Source: Symsagittifera roscoffensis (taxonomy: Eukaryota; Xenacoelomorpha; Acoela; Convolutidae). Taken from it: a DNA stretch of 64,000 bases. The position numbers and the translations under genes were made by a program. Positions 28,525 to 39,900 of the stretch are shown here, one piece after another; within the stretch, counting starts at the first letter, position 1; every line of letters starts with the position of its first letter. Location: positions 47,165,467 to 47,229,466 of the forward strand of contig NC_087070.1 of NCBI RefSeq assembly GCF_963678635.1, given 5' to 3'. The notes beneath the pieces are model-generated. The model had not been told where the DNA came from and ran no database searches. It saw only the letters and a list, made by a program, of their open reading frames with translations.

Positions 28525-28662
28525 ATGAACACATTTTATCGCAACAATTGCATTGCAACGAAATTCGCGACTAAGGTTGAAAAAAAGAGCTATGCTTGTG
28601 TGATCAAGGGCGGAAAGATTACTATGAAAAGTTGTAGTGACCTTGCTACAACAAGTATATAA
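28525..28662 (+). CDS. Hypothetical 45-aa Cys-containing peptide, copy B
   Basis: Counterpart of the ORF at 23,134-23,271, differing at one residue (Arg for Pro near the N-terminus). Same upstream acceptor-like TTATCTTTAG, same stop and the same three cysteines. Function unknown. It could be a dead exon carried along by the duplication. Confidence 0.3.
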   Translation: MNTFYRNNCIATKFATKVEKKSYACVIKGGKITMKSCSDLATTSI

Positions 28663-29143
28663 ACCCTAACATTAAAATTTTAGATAACGATTTATCTTCC
28701 GGGTTGCTGCTTGAACATCACAGAGTGGTTCCTTAACTTCGAAATCATTGAAATAAAAAAATAGCTGGGTTGAGCTCATTGAAATCGTACTCTCTTTAAG
28801 TAGTCCTACAGAATGAATGAACACAAAATTTTATTAGAAATAATTTGAACTTAAGGTTTCTAATAAGGTTCTCCTTAGAAATTTGGAAAGTTTTGTGATG
28901 AAAATTATTCAAAATTTTTTGTTAGTTTTTAGTTGTTTAAAATTATGGTTTTCTGTTCCAACCATAAAAACGAGAGGAGTAATTTTGGATTTGCTTGTTT
29001 CCTGAAAATATTTCAGGGATCATGAAAAATGACTGTCAAAATGCTACAAAAATTTTTGGGCTGTGTAAATGGAAACCAGCTGTAATTTTTGCAAACACTG
29101 GGTTTTTAGGAATTGAATTAAAAACTGAGTAACCAGCAATACT

Positions 29144-29899
29144 TTTGAAAATTTTTATTCACTTGCTGCAAGGAACCTACAAAAAAATAACTTTCCTAAA
29201 AAAATTGCTAAAAAAATTTTCTGACTTTTTCAGTCAAAAATTACTCAAAATATCAGTTATTGGGAAAAGTTTAGAAGAAAAATTCCGCTTTTTTTTGCAT
29301 GTCGGTTTTTATGATAAGAAAGTTAAGAATTTCTACTGATCATGAAAATTTTAAACATGCAATTTCACAACATATTCCAAAAATAAGTTGCTTTTACTAT
29401 ATAAATTTCCAAATACAAGGTATACAGTACAAGATAACAATTTACAAATGTCTTCAAAGGTGCAAATTTTCTAAAATAAAGAAAAAGATCATTTTTTCAA
29501 AATCTTCTTCAAACTTTGGGGCAATTCGCTCCTATTTTGGGCGCAACTTTAGAAGACCGACAACCTTGACCCCAACTTTCGTTAACTCGTTCTGAACTCA
29601 TGTTTATCTTTTACCGAACAATTTTTTTTCCAAAAAATAGAACAGATGAAAAACTTAAGGCAAGCAAAATTTCGCTTAAAAATTTCCGCAGGAAGTCTTT
29701 TGTGACCCTAATTTTTGTTAATTTGTTTTGTACTCACTTTTATCTATTATTTATTAATTTTTTCAAAAAACAGATCCAAAACTTACAGCAAGTAATATTT
29801 TGTTTAAAATTTTCCACAGGAAATCTTATGTTCATTTCAACAGCATATCACGTCTTCTATCATAATCGTTCTAGAGAGGCAAGTTCTTACACCCGGGCT
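29144..29899. repeat. 756-bp insertion in copy B with internal tandem units
   Basis: Absent from copy A, whose corresponding site reads straight through (AATACT|CAATTG). It is very AT-rich and flanked by only a CT dinucleotide on each side, so no clear target duplication. Two degenerate units of about 130-145 bp repeat inside (about 29,580-29,717 and 29,718-29,840). The ORFs in it are low-complexity Phe/Lys frames and are not called. Confidence 0.6.
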
Positions 29900-30347
29900 C
29901 AATTGACAGTCCAAACAAACAAATATATAAATTACCGTTGATACAACAAATGGAAAAACTAAGACTGCAAACGCAACAAGCACCATCAATTGCAGCTTTT
30001 GGCGCAAGATAAAACTGGCTGTACTCCACGAGTTACATTATTTTGTATGACAGTTTATGTTTATTTTACAAACACAATTTTTGTCCCATACTAGGCCAAG
30101 ATATTGCAATGAATAATTGTTCCGACTTTCGATACGAAAGTAACGGAATATTTGTGCTCGGGGTGGGTTTTTTTTTCTTCAGACAAACTTCGACTTCTTA
30201 ACTAGCCAATTTTGACGGAATTTTATGTCATTCGAAAGCTATTGTTGTCCTAAGCTTAAATTTGAAAAGATATTTCACCTGTGACTATTTGTCGTAAAGT
30301 TATGAGGTTTTAAAAATTGCCATTTTGGCCAATTTGGGACAATTAAC

Positions 30348-32136
30348 GCGCGATATATTTCGCTCTAATATCGCGTAAGCGGGGATTTAATCCGTCTGAG
30401 AAATCATTCCAAATTGGTTCGACAAATTTAGATTTTTCTTTTACTAGCCATTTTGACGGAATTTTTTTTTAACATCGTTTCGAAAGCTATTGTTGTCCTG
30501 AGCCCTATATGCCATAATTGATTTGTTAGTAAAAGCAAATTCTATCACTTTCTTCTTAATATGACGTATGGGGGTGTGTTTTCACAAAAAATCTCAAATT
30601 TTTTTTTTAAAAAATTTAAATTTTATTTTATTACATTTAAATTTTTCATATTATTACTGCTACACAGACCTTAAAAGGCAGTCGGAACAATCAGGGCTTC
30701 GCCCTGATACGAGCAGTCTTGTTCACTTGCTGCAAGTATTCTACAAAAAACACAATTTCTAGAAAACATATTGCCAATAAAATAATGAATAACTGGTTTT
30801 CAATTTTTTATTCTCAAAACATGAAACACCGAGAGATTCTCTTTTTCAAAGGTGATTAATACTTTTTTTGCGTTAATCAAGATCTCGTTCTGTGATAAAC
30901 AAACGATACAGACTTTTTTTTTGTTAGTTATCAAACTAGGCAAGTTATTAACCGCAAAACTTATAGACGCATCATCGGCGAAATGAACGGTTTTACCATT
31001 TTTCTCATTTTACTCTCAAAATTGTTCACAGACGATCTGAAAGTTCACGGACCAATTTCTGCGCATTGTGGTGCACATCATGACTCAATCTAGTCCAGCA
31101 AGATTTTGATATCCCCTTTTTAAGCAGTGTTTTTGTGATTAAAAAACTAAGAGGCTTGAAAAGCAGCTATGAAACTTTTTTTTTTTGGATATTGGGTATA
31201 AAAATATAAACGCGTCCATTGGCAACTTTTGTTGTTGGAAACCCGCTATGTGTAACTTAACAGCTTTTTTTCTAGATATTCAGATATTCAAAAACGTCTC
31301 TAGTAAAATCTACTCTACATCCACTCCAAGCTAAATTTTATGCAGTATTGCTGGCCAAAAGTGGCCTGAAAATTGTTCGTTTAGGCCTGAAAGTTGTTTG
31401 TTTGTTTTTTATTGTTCGTTTAGTTTAATAATATTACTTGTATATACTTTTCCTTTCAAAAACCTTTGTGAGCCGATTAAATTTGCTTTTAACACTGTTG
31501 CGAGTACTTTTAAAAATTAAGAAAGTTTCGTCTATTTTTTTTCCACTTAAATAGAGTATGATTCTTAAACTGTTTTTAAAATGCTGTTTTTAAAACTGTT
31601 TCAAAACATCATGGTTTTGAGAAACGCTCTCAGATAAACAAAGAGTCTATGGCTCAAGGGCTAAGGTAAAAAGCAGCGCGCTCTCATATTTGAATTCAGA
31701 TCTAATAATTTCTACAATTTGCGCGTTTCCTTCGTATATTGGGTAACTGAAGCTTTTTTCGGCTTCAAATTTCTGCTTTCTGGAATGTCGACTTTCTGTT
31801 TTTGATGCAGCTTTTGTGCATCCATTTTTTGTTTGTTTTGTTGTTGTTTATTTTGTCGTGTCATCATTGGAATTTGAACTCTTGCTTGCATCTGACGTAG
31901 CTCTGGTTTTTGGGTCCGTTGAAGTCCCTTCCGAAGTTGAAGATACCCATGGTGGGAAGGTTCAAAATCCCACTCTCATCTGAAGAAAATACTCAGCCTC
32001 AAAAGAACAAATTAAACAATCGCGGATGAGACTCTTAAGTTTCTAATAGGTTTCTAAAAACACTCAATTAGGTAATACGGAACATGTGAGCAATTCCCCC
32101 GTGAACCACCCCCACACCTCAAAACACCGAACCAAG
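30348..32136. other. AT-rich intergenic stretch, no gene seen
   Basis: No coding or RNA gene is supported. One tight GC-rich hairpin (TCAGGGC-TTC-GCCCTGA, 30,691-30,707) stands out, followed by CACTTGCTGCAAG, which also occurs inside the 756-bp insertion at 29,160. Confidence 0.6.
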
Positions 32137-32572
32137 CAGGGGCGGATTTAGGGGGGGGGGGGGGGGGGGTCGGACGTTCCTTCCTCAGGGATTCGACCCC
32201 CTGCCGACCCAAAGGGTCCCCACTTTGGTACTTTTTAAGAAATCCATTTTTGGCCAACCGACCCTAAAGTTTTTCTAAAGGCGCCTTTGGCGCCAATATA
32301 TTCTATTTTTGAGGGGGGAGCGCGCGCCGAAAAAACGCAATTTTTTGGTCAACATTTTCCAAAAAGTGCCTAAAAACGCCTTTTTTGGACTGTTTTTTTC
32401 AAATTTTTGCCTGCGGCGCAGAAAATGTTGCCAAAAAGGGACTAAACCATGCTTAGGGAGAGCTCAAATATCAATTCGGTTGATCTAAAAAAAAAAAAGG
32501 TCGACAAAATTTTCGAATTTTTTTTTGAAAATCCGCCCCCCCCCCCTCGAGAAAATCCTAGATCCGCCCCTG
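32137..32572. mobile_element. hAT-like MITE
   Basis: The element begins CAGGGGCGGATTTAGG and ends with the inverted form CCTAGATCCGCCCCTG. It is flanked by a perfect 8-bp target duplication GAACCAAG (32,129-32,136 and 32,573-32,580). An 8-bp duplication with CAGGG termini is typical of hAT elements. It has no transposase. Internal GGCGCC and GGCGCGCGC-type segments are shared with the other copies in this window. Confidence 0.9.
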
Positions 32573-32599
32573 GAACCAAGTGTCTTTTTTTTCCACTCC

Positions 32600-32773
32600 C
32601 GGACGTTTGGCGGACATTTTTGTTTCTCAAGGATTTGACCCCCTGCCGACCCAAATTTATTGTGATTTGGGAGAGCTCACAGAATAACTTTGGTCGACCT
32701 AAAAAAGTCAAGTTTTTGTAATTTTTTTTGAAAATCCGCCCCTCCCCCACCAGAAAATCCTAGACCCGCCCCT
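32600..32773. mobile_element. Partial hAT-like MITE
   Basis: The second half of a MITE of the same family, ending CCTAGACCCGCCCCTG at 32,773. The left end is missing or has been replaced. Confidence 0.7.
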
Positions 32774-33733
32774 GCTCAAGATCTAACAAACTGAATGAGC
32801 AGGGAATCTTCGAGAATGGAGACGAAATAGGTTTTCGAAAATATCTCAGCATTTTTTTGCGATAGCTCAATTTGTCAAATTTAATGTTTTGTGCGTCGGC
32901 GATGAGTAAAATAGGCAAACATCAGTTGCGTCAAAACCTGAAATCTTTAACATTGTCTTGTTTAAAAGTTTCTAACTTTCGAAGATACCTTTTTAAAAAC
33001 CTATCAAAAATCAAACGTGACACAAAAAAATATAGCACATATATAGTCTTTTTTAAATTTTAGAATCTTTTAAAATACCTCAAAAAAGTTTCAACCCTCT
33101 ATCTCGTTTCCAATTTCGCAAATCCTGAAAAAAGTAACTAACTTGTACTGGTGACATTAAAAATAACATCATTACAAGTTGAATACCATAAATGTCGACA
33201 GTCAGTCGGAAAGTGTCTTTCAATAAAGACTTGCTGCTGTTCGTAAACTTTCTGGTTTTATCTTCTTTAGGCAGAAGATAAATATGAATCAGAAGCGTTC
33301 ACTATTTGGTACTATTTTGCAACACCAATTGCTAGCCGACCAGTCCTAAATAGTTTCTAAAGGTGTATTTCTTTGAAGGAGGGGCACGCGCCGAAAACAC
33401 AATGTTTCTGCGGCGCTCAACTTATAAAAGCAAAATGGGAAATATGTTCCGCATAATGTTTTATGATGCTAAGAAAATCAATTTGTCCGACCTAAAATGT
33501 TTTTCAATCGAAACCCTCTCACAGTTTTGAAAAAATTTATGCGTACGGCACAGATTTAGATATAAAGTTTTCTTAAAAATCGAATAAAACTAAAATATGA
33601 CATCAGCATGACTTCGCACTTGGCCTATACGAGTTTTGTTTGAGGCACTAGAAATGGGCGAACAAAATCCACCCTCTGCCATCGACAATCAAACTTTAGG
33701 TGTGGGGGGTGGGTGTTAAGGGTGATTGGAACA
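32774..33733. other. Non-coding stretch with degenerate MITE
   Basis: About 33,290-33,560 contains decayed MITE sequence (GGGGCACGCGCCGAAAA and the motifs around it). No gene is seen. The region lies downstream of the last recognised exon of the cholinesterase-like gene and may hold its 3' UTR or a further exon. Confidence 0.5.
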
Positions 33734-33965
33734 TTAAACTTGGAAGATAAGATTACCTATGACTTGCTGGAACTCTTCGTGAAGGGTTGGAACTAGTTTG
33801 CGCCAGAATGCACAGTCTTTAGCGGCCAGGTTTTCCCTTGTTTCCAGCTGGTTCACCCGGAAGTTGAGGAACTTCTTCCCATTATCAAGAGTCGCTTCCT
33901 CCCAGAAAGGCGTCTTCTTCTCAGCTCGTCCGTCCCAAAATCCGTTTTTGACATAATTCGGATCT
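33734..33965 (-). CDS. Cholinesterase-like gene, visible exon 7 (possibly last)
   Basis: Acceptor TTTAATTTGAG, phase 2. Encodes DPNYVKNGFWDG, TLDNGKKFLNFRV and AAKDCAFWRKLVPTL, which matches the C-terminal Cys-x-Phe-Trp of cholinesterases. The frame ends at a stop at 33,734. A plausible donor (CATAG|GTAATC, exon end 33,757) would instead splice to a further tail exon that I cannot identify. Confidence 0.82.
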
Positions 33966-36900
33966 CTCAAATTAAAAAGAAAGGATTCACAAAAAATGTA
34001 TTAGAAACAGTAGAAGAAGATATTTTTCTTCCTTAAAAGTTTCAATCATGATCGTGATAGTTGTAAAGAAACTGGCTAGATGGCAAAAAGGAGAGAGCTT
34101 AAAAGATCTTGGAATGCAAATTTTTGCAAAATTCTTGCTAGAAGTCTGGCGCAGGAAAAAGAGCATTAATTTTAATTTTTTGTTAAATTTTTTTCGCAAA
34201 AAAACGCATTCTTTTGAAGGAGCTAAGCAAGATTGTTCAGTTATGTAGTGCATTTATGCATATGGTTACAATACTCACCCGTACCAGGCAAAGTTTCCGA
34301 TATAAGAGGAGAACGCAAGGGACAGTTTGGCTTCCTCCGAAGTGAATGACGGATTCCTCTTTGTGTTCATCGGGTGAGTCATCATGTACTAGACACATCA
34401 GTTATAGTAAGGGGACTGTTCTCATGCGCGAAGTACCGAATGCGTGAAAACTCGCAACCAATCAACGCCCTTTAAATTTTTCAAAAATCTATGTTTATCG
34501 CTTATTTCATTAGCAATTATGAATACTGAACTCTGATGGGCTGACAAGATAGAGTTGAAAAAAAACTAATCAGACTTGGAGAAATCGTTTTTGGGGCTGA
34601 AAGTGAAGTCGTAGCGCGAGTGGTGGTGAAGTGGCTATACGTCTCCGCTTTGCAAGCGAAACGTCCAAGGTTCGAGGCCCATACCATGGTCCGTTCTCAT
34701 TGCGCGAGGATTCGGGATATGACACACTCAAGAAAAATAGCCAAGAAAATATGCATGGAAAACTTAATCAAGGACACAACAGTAGTTCCCCGTAAAATTC
34801 TGAAGAGATCCTATGTTGGTCTTTTCTCTCATGAATAAATAATCGAATCTTATCAAAAATCGCGAAATATTTGGTTCAATATTTTAAAGCCAAGGAGTAA
34901 AAAGAGCTAATTGGATAACTGTTTTACCCCTTTCCTTACCTTATTGCCTTTATTTTTGAAATTTAAAATTTAACAATAATAAGATAGAATAAAACATTTG
35001 TTTTTTTTTGCTAGGAAGTTTAACTAAGATTATAAGTTTTATTTGTATTAATACAAATCCAAGCTTTGAGACGGGGAGACATAATAAAGCTGTACTTCAA
35101 CCAGGGGCGGATCTAGGATTTTCTCGGGGGGGGGGCGGATTTTTAAAAAACGTTCGAAAATTTTCTCGACCTTTTTTTTTTAGGTCGACCAAATTGATTT
35201 TCTGAGCTCTCTCAATTCACTATAAAGACCCCATTTTGGCAAAACTTTCTGCACCGCAAGCAAATTTTTGAAGAAGAAAAACGCCAAAAAAGGCGTTTTT
35301 CGGCACTTTTTGGAAAATTTTGAACAAAAAATTGCATTTTTTCGGCGCGCGCTCCCCCCTCAAAATTAGTATATTTTGGCGCCGAAGGCACCTTTAGAAA
35401 AATCAGTCAGCTAAAAAGGGATATCTCAAAATAGCACAAAGGGGGACCTCCTTAAATCCGCCCCTGACCTCGACCACACAAATAGAAAATAAACAATGGC
35501 CTCACCTACTAAAAATGTCATATGGCCTTATAGAAAGGCAATTTAATTTGGCCCGACAAAAGACAATGTTTTACGACCCTCTGAAGAGAAAATGAAATAT
35601 GACCCAATGGCTCTTTTTCCTTTTCTCCCACACCTCACACGAGCATCATTTTTATGGTGTAGCGAGTGGTCGTACAAGGTTAAAACAAATATGTTTGCAC
35701 TGGCCTAATCAGCCCGCATTACAATTTTCATACCAATTCGGCAGTATGAACAAAAAATTTTACTTGTGAAAATTTGCTGATGGGAGGGGGGGATGAAAAG
35801 AGCCTACCCTATTATTCGAACGTTAACTATGGCCATACATACCACCAGATCGGATGTCTCTATGGCCCCCATCCACTCTGGGAATATTTTGCCATAGGGG
35901 TGGTCCCATTGGTAGATCCAAACTCGCCCAAAATCCTCTCCCCCCTCCTCCTTGATGGCATACTTGGGCTGCTTCATCATGAAGTTGGCAAAATTCACCA
36001 TTGGGCATCTGCAAGCAAACGATCAATTGATATCAAAAACAACCACAAGTGATTTTTTGGCAAAATAAATTACGAAAACCAGTAACAGTTATGTACCGGC
36101 TCCTCACAACCTGCAATTTTCTGAGATTCTAATTAGTGTCCACGTAGTCCATCTGTCTTGAAAATTGGCATGTGACTGCATTATGCAATTAAAAATAGAT
36201 TTTGTACCCACATACAACTTCGCAAAATCGAAGGTTACACAGCAAAGTTAATGTTAATGTACAAAAATTGGCATGTTGAATAAAGTGGAACCTGATCTAA
36301 ACTACATTTTATGATTGGATAAATTAGATATTTTACCACTGTAAAGTATTTAATATTAACCAATCATGATCCATCAAACTAACAACCCACTTATTTGTAA
36401 GTGCTGGAATTACTTGTAATTTCAGCACCAGAGAGATTTGAATTTAACTTAGAAATTAGTTGACTCTCCAAGAAGACTTCAGCAGCCGCAATAAACCAGT
36501 ATACCCTAGATCTATTGAGCCTAGCAGAGACTAGTTAAACACCCTGAGACTAGATAGTATAAGAGTAAGATTAGGATCGGTATTAGACTAAGAAGTTGCA
36601 CGAATCTATCCGGCCGAAAATAAGATAGCGTGACGAGCAGACGGTGTACCCTATCCAAAATTACTCTATGAGTTAACCACATCGGTCATAACTCATCTGG
36701 TGCGACCATAAGTCTCGAACAAGACCTTAATAGCTTAGAATTAACCAAACATAGATTAGAATTTAGACAAAACATTTTTAAAATGTTACACGACGATAAT
36801 TTAATCGAAATGTCTCTACGACTCAATTGATCAAAGCCAATATTCCGAACGATAAGAGAACTGCCCGGAATTGGAAGAAGACCTCGAACCAGAGACGACA

Positions 36901-39900
36901 TACGACAAAGTAGAAACTTACCAAATAGTTATATGATAGTACGGCAAAAGCCAACACAAACTTTTATATTTAGAATCTTATTAGCAATGAATTTAGATTT
37001 TCATTTGCAAACTTAAATCTTGAAGTCAATCTTCATGATCATTTCAGGCGCAACACAAAATATTAATATACAATAACGATTGATAAAAAGATCTCAGATC
37101 GTTTTTCTAAAATTCTGCAGTATTCTATAAAACATGTTTGGAAAATATTTATTGAAAATCAAAATAAAAATTAGTAGCATGACAATAAACTGTTAGTAAT
37201 CATAAACCATCCAATTGTCCCAGCTTCATCACCTAAAACATAACAGCAATCATAAGCTCACTAACATCAAAAAAAACTAAATCTTTTTCTTCAACAAATT
37301 TAAATCATTTTAAACTTAAAATCACTTAAATTTAAAACCAGATCATCAAGGCTTATTCTTGGATCTTAATTCATTTTATATTTAATTAAATGTAAAACTT
37401 GATCATCAAGGCCTATCCTTGGATCAAAAAGAACAATTTTGTTCTCCCCCACCCACTTAGCTAGTGTCTAACGACCTCAAATGTCGATTCACTATCCAAC
37501 CCTTTCTAAAAACCCAAGACTAATAGAAATTTTTCAACAAAACTAACCATTCAAATTAGGATAAACAGTGAACAACTTCAGTTATTCATCCTTCACTTGA
37601 ACCCTCCTCTTATCAAGACTCAGGATAAATCTTAGACTTAGTAAGTTTAAAATAGTATCTAACGAACTACTCGCGTTCTAATTATACCTGAACCTTGTGG
37701 ATCGATTTACTATTCTCCAACCCTTGAACACAATCACTACCCCTAAGTAAGATTAAGTAAGTTAACACCTTAGCTTATACTAGCCACGAGAAAGTAAAAA
37801 ATCATTCTTCGGAATCGATATACTTTTCTCTCCAACCCTGAACAAATAGACCCAGGTTAAGCTAACCAAAAAATCGTAAGGACTAACAATTTAAGAAAAT
37901 AGAAATCATCTAACAACTTTTTGCATCCGTCATCCTAAACCTTATGTCATTTAAAAATCTAGGAAACAAACAAACAATCGTTTTACACAACTGTGAAATA
38001 GATAACAAAAAATACGATCTTGTAATCACACCTCATACACAAACAGTTGAATATATTAGAACAAAACGACAAACACTAAAAAGAAAAATAATAAACAAAC
38101 AAAGACAAATCACACGAAAAAGATTTTCCAAAAACAGAAACGCATTTTCAGAATCAGATGTCAGCAATTTAGACGAACTTTATAAATTAAAAGAATCAAT
38201 TGATAAAAATTGTCCCATTCACGATCAATTATATTTTTCCGACTCAGAAACAACTTCAAATTCATCAAAAAGAGGAAAAAGACGAATAAAAAAGCAATAT
38301 AAACACAAACCAGTACACTTATATAACTGGAATCAACCAATTAGACACATCGATAATTACCTATTAACAGTCATTAAACGAAAAAATGAGCCAAACACAC
38401 ACTCCAAGTGAAGATAGTCCAGATGATGACGATATCTTCCCCTTCCTCGTAGATGCACCCAATGATAGAGGACAGCACATACTTTGCAAGAATTTACTAC
38501 TAAATTTGTTTGAACCCGGAATTAGCCCATGTAAAACAGAGTTCCCAGATGTAAAAATCAAAAGACAAATTATTGATCACTATCTGAAAGATATATGTAA
38601 TTTGACACAACACTACGGAATCTACACCATAGAATTCACCTCACCAAACCCGAATCACCGCAAATATGTAATTCAAACAGACGACCTTGATTTAGAATTT
38701 TCAAAAGTATTCTCAGAATATATAAAAAGCATACAATATCATAACTCACAAAGAGCAAACTCCATATTTACTAATGAAGTTTTTGCAATAATATATAGTT
38801 ATATCTCAATATTAGAAAACGAAATCCCAATCTCAAATGTCTCACCGACAGAGACATCTAAACATATAAGGGTACGACATGAAATCACACTATTTTCATC
38901 TTTTCTAAATATAATTAAAGAAAATTTCACTAAAGATGAAGTTTCACAACATACAAAACATGACTTACAAAAAATTTTGGCATGGTTTATAATAGATTAT
39001 TTCACACATAATATAGATTTAATTTCACAAGCAAGAAAAAATTTTAGACCTCAAAATTCAAACGATGATACCGCCATCACAGAACAGTCAGACTACGTTT
39101 GGGACCCCGAATGGTCTCATTATGCATTTATAAATATCCCACAATCAATTGCAAGTCAAGCAATAAGTACAATATCTTATATAAGAGATTATGTAAGAGT
39201 AGTACCATTAACCATTGACGCAACACCATTAAACTACAATACATTTTTACCTGATACTCGAAATAACAGTTTAAATTCGACCGTCATACACAATGAAAAC
39301 CTTAATGGAACTAGAAATCTCACTCAACAAGATATTCAGACACCATCACACTTCATAAATGAAGAAATTGTCCAAACAACAACAACTACACAACAAAGTA
39401 TTTCACCAATACGTCCAAATTTAACAACACCAAGAAATACAAACACTTCGCTAGCACAGGTAACCTTACAATCAACCGTTAAACCTTCGGTTGCTCCAAA
39501 ATATTCACAAATGGATTACCAAACATATAGATCCATGACAATACCGTCAAAAACACGCAGAACATTCACAAGAAACAATTTTGCGGAGCATAATTATAAT
39601 TATACACATTCATCAAAAACAAACTATCCTCCACGAAATAATAATAATAATCAAATCAGATCTCGATATTGGAATAATCCAATGGCAACCACCAATTCAG
39701 TAAATTTTCAAGCTAATCCACATCCTCCACAGGATCATAGTGAAAATTACCCATTCTTTCAACAGAATAAAAAAAAAACAAGCACCTCATCAAACGGATT
39801 ACCTATCCTCTGATGATGATCATTTACAACCAGATATATTTGCACCATATACGCAAGAATATCGCGGACAAGGAATGCAGAAACCATATACACATCATAG

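Larger units (their letters stand above)
27597..30347. repeat. Segmental duplication, copy B, with insertion
   Basis: Matches copy A from TTTTTGACTTTCTTCTG to GGGACAATTAAC. Relative to A it carries ~756 extra bp at 29,144-29,899. The upstream 47-codon frame seen near 22,900 in copy A is frameshifted here, so that frame is not a gene. Beyond 30,347 a partial third echo of the segment's end lies at about 30,440-30,510. Confidence 0.9.

Noticed and set aside
30691-30760. GC hairpin as a Helitron 3' end
   Set aside because: No CTRR end about 10 nt after the hairpin and no matching 5' TC end or A/T insertion site.
34612-34700. Functional tRNA gene
   Set aside because: A and B boxes are present but the acceptor stem does not pair; kept as a SINE-like fragment.
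35774-36052. 92-aa plus-strand ORF
   Set aside because: Antisense of a well-supported exon of the cholinesterase-like gene.
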